Below are positions 6,526-9,717 of a stretch of 9,717 bases of DNA, piece after piece (positions within the stretch are counted from its first letter, which is position 1; every line of letters starts with the position of its first letter). The stretch is from NCBI GenBank assembly GCA_016932295.1, contig JAFGDC010000538.1, positions 1 through 9,717 of the forward strand, given 5' to 3'. This DNA comes from a candidate division CSSED10-310 bacterium. Its GTDB lineage: Bacteria > CSSED10-310 > JAFGDC01. The position numbers and the translations under genes were made by a program. The notes under the pieces were generated by a model that searched no databases, was not told the DNA's origin, and saw only the letters and a program-made list of their open reading frames with translations.

Positions 6526-9468
6526 GTGACAAGAAGAAACGGTGTGACCGCCCGCGGCTTGTCGGGTTGGCTGACGGCCCTGTTGATGTGGGCGACCGTG
6601 GCGTCTGGCGCCACCATCCATGTCCCTGCCGATCAGCCTGATATGAACGCCGCCCTGGCCGTCGCCGTTGACGGAGACGTGGTGATGGTGGCGGACGGCA
6701 CCTACCAGGGGCCGGGCAACAGGGACGTGGACCTGCTCGGCAAGGCCGTGCTGGTGACCTCGGAGCACGGCTCGACGGAGTGTGTCATCGATTGCGGGTA
6801 TCAGGGCCGGGCGTTCTTGCTGCATAACGGCGAATCGTACAATACGGAGATACACGGTTTTACAATCCGACATGGCATCGTTTCCGGGAGCGGAGGCGCC
6901 ATCCATTGCTGCGGCGCCTCGGCGTACATCACCGACTGCTGCTTCGAGTACAACGGCGCGCTGCACGGAGGCGCCCTGCATTGCGCCGCGGGGGCGGCAC
7001 CTATCGTGGTGGAATGCCTTTTCGAGGCCAATCATGCCACCGGCGACGGCGGCGCATTGCTCTGTGACGGCGCTGCTCCCGCCGTGGCCTGCTCGCTGTT
7101 CCTCGCCAATACGGCGGGTGCCCGTGGCGGGGCGGTGTGCGTCTGGGATGGAGCGCCCCTCATCGGTGCATCCTCGGAGGCTGGTAATATGTTCGCACAA
7201 AACCGGGCCGGCGCTGGTGCCGATCTGGCTGCGGGTCCCGCAGCGGGATCCGTGATCGATGCGACCTGGAACGGGTTCGAGGGATTCGTGTATTCCGATT
7301 ATTATGTCGCCCCGCACCGGTGTTTCAACCTGGACAACTGCGCCAGTTTTCTCGAACCGATCACCCAGGACGTCTTCGTGAAAGTGGGTGGAAGCGATGC
7401 GAACAGTGGCTTGAGTTGGGAAGAGGCGTTTGCCACTGTGCGGCACGCGACGAGCATGGTCATCGGCACGGTCGCAAACCCGGTTACCATTCACGTAGGC
7501 GTCGGCACCTTCTCGCCATCCCTCACAAACGAATGGTATCCGATTCCGCTGATGAACCACGTCACCCTGGCCGGCGCCGGCTCCGGCTCGACATCGCTGC
7601 ATGCGGAAGGCTGCTCCCGCGTTTTGTATGGTTACAACGATCATGATACGCAGGTGACGGGAATCGACCTCCTCGGTGGCCAGGCGGATCGCGGCGCTGG
7701 GTTGTACCTCGAGGCGAGCGGGGTGCTCGTGGATGATGTGGCGATCAGAGAAAATACGGCGTCCGAGAGCGGCGGCGGTCTGTATGCGCTCGCATCGGAT
7801 GTCACTGCGTACGACTGTCGGTTCGAGGACAATGGTTCTTTCAGTGGCGGCGGCCTGTATATCGAAGGGGCACACCATCGGCTCAATGCCTGTTTCATCA
7901 ATGGCAATTCTGCTGATCTCGGCGGAGGAATATATGCAGACTCCGCGCTGCTCGACCTGGAAACATGCCTGGTGGATGGCAACGAAGCCCGGCGGGGCGG
8001 CGGGATATGGGTAACGCGCGGCGCATTGTGGAGCCGGGAGACAGAATTGTCCGGAAACGTGGCGTGGGAAACGGGCGGCGGGTTGCACGCTCGGTCGGAG
8101 GTACTGAACATGATCTGGTGTGTGGTTGCCGGGAACCGGGCGACAAACGGCGGCGGCTTGAACATCGAGGACGATCCCTCTTCCCCCGCGCCGGCTCCGC
8201 TGATCACCCACTGCCGGATTCAGGAAAACGCCGCCACGGTCAACGGCGGCGGACTGAGGCTGAGCGGCGCCGGCCTGATCCTGAGCAGCTCGCTGATGGA
8301 GAGGAACAGCGCCATGGCGGGCGGCGGGATCCATCTCTCCGCCTTGACCACACCGTGCAGTCCACTGCTGGCCAACGACCTGTTCATGGACAACCGGGCG
8401 GCCCTGGGCGGCGGCTTCTTCCTGGGGACATGCCCCGGTTCGTTCGATCTCGGTGTTTCAGCCTGCACCTTCACGGGAAACCAGGCGAGTCTGGGCGCCG
8501 CCCTCTATCTGTCGGACGCAGCCGACCCGGCTGCGCGCCGCGCCGTAACCGCCAGCGACTGCATTTTCTGGGGTGACGATCCCGACGAAATTCAGGCCGG
8601 GGCTGGTATTTTTTCCATCCAGCACAGCACGGTGCAGGGCGGTTATCCGGGTACGGCGATCCTGGATCTCGACCCACTGTGCATTTCCGGCCCCGACGGC
8701 CCTGCGTACCTCAGTCAGATAGCGGCCGGGCAGACGGTTGAAAGTCCGGCGGTCGATGCCGGCAGCGCGGCTGCGGATGCGATCCTCATCCCGGACGAAA
8801 TCGGCCTTGTCACACTGGCGCAATTGACCACCAGGACCGACCTGGTGGAGGATGCGGCCATCGTTGATCATGGTTTCCACCATGCCCCGGCATTTCCCCT
8901 GACGCCGGCGGCCACATACAGCCCCACCGCCACCGGCATCCCTCCTTCGCCAACGCCGGCGCCAAGCGTCACGGCTACCCCGGCGGCCACTGCCACGCCC
9001 AGACCGGCCACGGCCACACCCGTCACCACGGCGGCGGCCACCGGCACTCCCGCAGGCAGCATGGCGATACGGCTGGAAATGCCGACCTGGGTGAGTCCAG
9101 GCCAGTCGTTCTGGATCACCGCGAAGATCAACAATTCACTGTCACCGGTGTGGGACGGCGCCTATTGTTTCGTCCTCGAACTGGCAGGACACTATTGGTG
9201 TTGGCCTTCCTGGTGCCACTATCATCCGGAGGACGGCGGCGCGCTGGACTTCAGGTCCGGACCGGTGCCACTCGGCAGGTGGCATATCCCGGTTCTCTCC
9301 CTGATGACCTGGCCGGATACGGGTGACGAGATGGTCACGGACCTGGTCATGTACGGGATACTGGCGACGGGGGACCTGAGCCATCTCCTGTGCGACATGG
9401 ATGTGGTCTCCTGGGGATACGGTCCGGGTTTCGATCCGGGAGAGTTGCTGATACCGGTTATCCGCTGA
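6526..9468 (+). CDS. Secreted double beta-helix (Pmp-like repeat) protein with Thr/Pro linker and Trp-rich C-terminal domain
   Basis: A 980-residue protein read from GTG. Residues 1-29 are a signal peptide: basic n-region, hydrophobic GLSGWLTALLMWATV, cleavage after SGA29. Segment 1 (30 to about 250) opens with a pectate-lyase-like cap (TIHVPADQPDMNAALAVA) and has four GGA rungs. Segment 2 (about 284-690) opens with a new cap, VGGSDANSGLSWEEAFATV, and has eleven GGG-type rungs about 25 residues apart. Rungs carry FxxN-like motifs as in chlamydial Pmp repeats. ESPAVDAGSAAAD (about 738-750) precedes a Thr/Pro/Ala linker (793-845) and a Trp-rich domain (846-980). No autotransporter barrel, LPXTG or PEP-CTERM is present. 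It is probably a cell-surface or exported structural, adhesin-like or carbohydrate-binding protein; no catalytic residues were recognised, so function is unknown. It is divergent from the LPS operon and not clearly linked to it. Confidence 0.88.
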   Translation: MTRRNGVTARGLSGWLTALLMWATVASGATIHVPADQPDMNAALAVAVDGDVVMVADGTYQGPGNRDVDLLGKAVLVTSEHGSTECVIDCGYQGRAFLLHNGESYNTEIHGFTIRHGIVSGSGGAIHCCGASAYITDCCFEYNGALHGGALHCAAGAAPIVVECLFEANHATGDGGALLCDGAAPAVACSLFLANTAGARGGAVCVWDGAPLIGASSEAGNMFAQNRAGAGADLAAGPAAGSVIDATWNGFEGFVYSDYYVAPHRCFNLDNCASFLEPITQDVFVKVGGSDANSGLSWEEAFATVRHATSMVIGTVANPVTIHVGVGTFSPSLTNEWYPIPLMNHVTLAGAGSGSTSLHAEGCSRVLYGYNDHDTQVTGIDLLGGQADRGAGLYLEASGVLVDDVAIRENTASESGGGLYALASDVTAYDCRFEDNGSFSGGGLYIEGAHHRLNACFINGNSADLGGGIYADSALLDLETCLVDGNEARRGGGIWVTRGALWSRETELSGNVAWETGGGLHARSEVLNMIWCVVAGNRATNGGGLNIEDDPSSPAPAPLITHCRIQENAATVNGGGLRLSGAGLILSSSLMERNSAMAGGGIHLSALTTPCSPLLANDLFMDNRAALGGGFFLGTCPGSFDLGVSACTFTGNQASLGAALYLSDAADPAARRAVTASDCIFWGDDPDEIQAGAGIFSIQHSTVQGGYPGTAILDLDPLCISGPDGPAYLSQIAAGQTVESPAVDAGSAAADAILIPDEIGLVTLAQLTTRTDLVEDAAIVDHGFHHAPAFPLTPAATYSPTATGIPPSPTPAPSVTATPAATATPRPATATPVTTAAATGTPAGSMAIRLEMPTWVSPGQSFWITAKINNSLSPVWDGAYCFVLELAGHYWCWPSWCHYHPEDGGALDFRSGPVPLGRWHIPVLSLMTWPDTGDEMVTDLVMYGILATGDLSHLLCDMDVVSWGYGPGFDPGELLIPVIR
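6892..7134 (+). repeat. First beta-helix rung array (four GGA repeats)
   Basis: Gly-Gly-Ala motifs start at residues 123, 148, 175 and 201 (spacing 25-27), each rung followed by FxxN-type turns at 140-143, 166-169 and 192-195. A Cys follows the GGA motif in each rung (C128, C153, C180, C205), and a second set (C138/C139, C164, C189) precedes the FxxN. The period equals one coil of a right-handed beta-helix. The repeats are divergent, so they are protein-level rather than recent DNA duplications. Confidence 0.8.
7693..8502 (+). repeat. Second beta-helix rung array (eleven GGG-type repeats)
   Basis: Glycine triplets or variants begin at residues 390, 416, 441, 466, 491, 517, 542, 574, 599, 628 and 657, giving spacings of 26, 25, 25, 25, 26, 25, 32, 25, 29 and 29. 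Most are followed by Leu/Ile-aromatic (GGGLY, GGGIY, GGGLH) and preceded by a Cys-x-hydrophobic-x-x-Asn turn. The longer steps (32 and 29) hold loop insertions, for example the Pro-rich DDPSSPAPAP near 549-558. Confidence 0.85.
8902..9060 (+). repeat. Thr/Pro/Ala low-complexity linker
   Basis: Residues 793-845 are almost only Thr, Pro, Ala, Ser and Gly, with irregular TATP/PTP units and no aromatic residue except one Tyr. Such linkers usually form an extended, often O-glycosylated spacer between a folded repeat domain and a C-terminal module. Codons vary between units, so a recent tandem expansion is not indicated. Confidence 0.8.
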
Positions 9469-9717
9469 TTGGGGCGACAGGAAACGTTCGTTTCGACATA
9501 ATGATTCCGGTTCGGATTCTGTCTGCCGGTGGTAGTGCCGGGATCAGTTTGGAAGACATTGTGTCGCCCTGTGAAAACAGATGCATTGCGTATGGCTTAC
9601 AGTCTACTACAGGAACCAAGCGGGACTCTCGTTCCGATGGGGTCGTTCTCCAATGGGGTCGTACCCGGAATCTTGTAATGATCGTCGTGGTACGTTGGCT
9701 TGCAAGCTTCCCCGGCA
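9469..9717. other. Tail without a supported gene
   Basis: No convincing CDS or RNA gene is visible in these 249 bases. They hold an 8-bp inverted repeat GGGCGACA/TGTCGCCC (9472-9479 and 9562-9569, 82 nt apart), ATGGGGTCGT twice with a 16-nt period (9637 and 9653), and the 10-bp palindrome GCTTGCAAGC (9698-9707). A plus-strand CATAAT (9497) lies 17 nt after GCGACA, a weak promoter-like pair. No hairpin followed by a T-run was found, so the beta-helix gene has no evident intrinsic terminator here. Confidence 0.5.

Noticed and set aside
6445..8334. Open minus-strand frame of 629 codons opposite the beta-helix gene
   Set aside because: It lies entirely antisense to a well-supported CDS, contains no recognisable domain, and is explained by GC-rich Gly/Ala codons that leave few stops on the other strand.
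6892..8502. Regular Gly-rich DNA repeats considered as a CRISPR-like or recent tandem array
   Set aside because: Units are divergent at the DNA level and conserved only as protein motifs at beta-helix coil spacing; there are no identical repeats or unique spacers.
9472..9569. GGGCGACA/TGTCGCCC inverted repeat considered as a terminator
   Set aside because: The arms are 82 nt apart with no T-run, so it is not an intrinsic terminator; 8 bp can occur by chance.

Overview
This GC-rich window comes from a Gram-negative (LPS-making) bacterium. It holds two transcription units pointing away from a 435-bp intergenic region (6091-6525). The lineage cannot be fixed from sequence alone. Heptosyltransferases, DUF3108, a Trm112-type protein and an O-antigen ligase in one run are compatible with a delta-proteobacterial or acidobacterial-type genome. 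The secreted beta-helix protein with a Thr/Pro linker is a style common in uncultured Gram-negative candidate phyla. No rRNA, tRNA, CRISPR array or complete insertion sequence was found.

Minus-strand unit (6090 down to 1): seven tightly packed genes in the order waaF (heptosyltransferase II), a second GT9 heptosyltransferase (WaaC-like), a DUF3108 exported protein, a sugar-nucleotide 4-epimerase/dehydratase-type SDR, a 58-residue Trm112-like zinc-ribbon protein, a GT4 glycosyltransferase, and an O-antigen ligase/polymerase-type membrane protein cut by the left edge. Junctions are 8-nt, 4-nt and 1-nt overlaps or gaps of 6-57 nt, so this is almost certainly one operon. Together the genes would attach heptoses to the inner core, supply and add further sugars, and ligate or polymerise glycan in the inner membrane. 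A near-consensus sigma70-type promoter (TTGACA, 17 nt, CATAAT) ends only 6 nt before the waaF ATG, which predicts a leaderless or nearly leaderless mRNA.

Plus-strand unit (6526-9468): one 980-residue secreted protein with a signal peptide, two successive right-handed beta-helix segments carrying Chlamydia-Pmp-like GGA/GGG and FxxN rungs, a Thr/Pro/Ala linker, and a Trp-rich C-terminal domain of unknown function instead of an autotransporter barrel. Its cysteines fall at a fixed position in successive rungs. The start is a GTG with a strong Shine-Dalgarno sequence.

Right tail (9469-9717): no gene supported, only short repeats, a palindrome and a weak promoter-like pair. I see no new multi-gene system. 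The points most worth checking are the leaderless operon promoter, the beta-helix cysteine ladder with its unnamed C-terminal domain, and palindromic repeat-like DNA inside a signal-peptide coding region.
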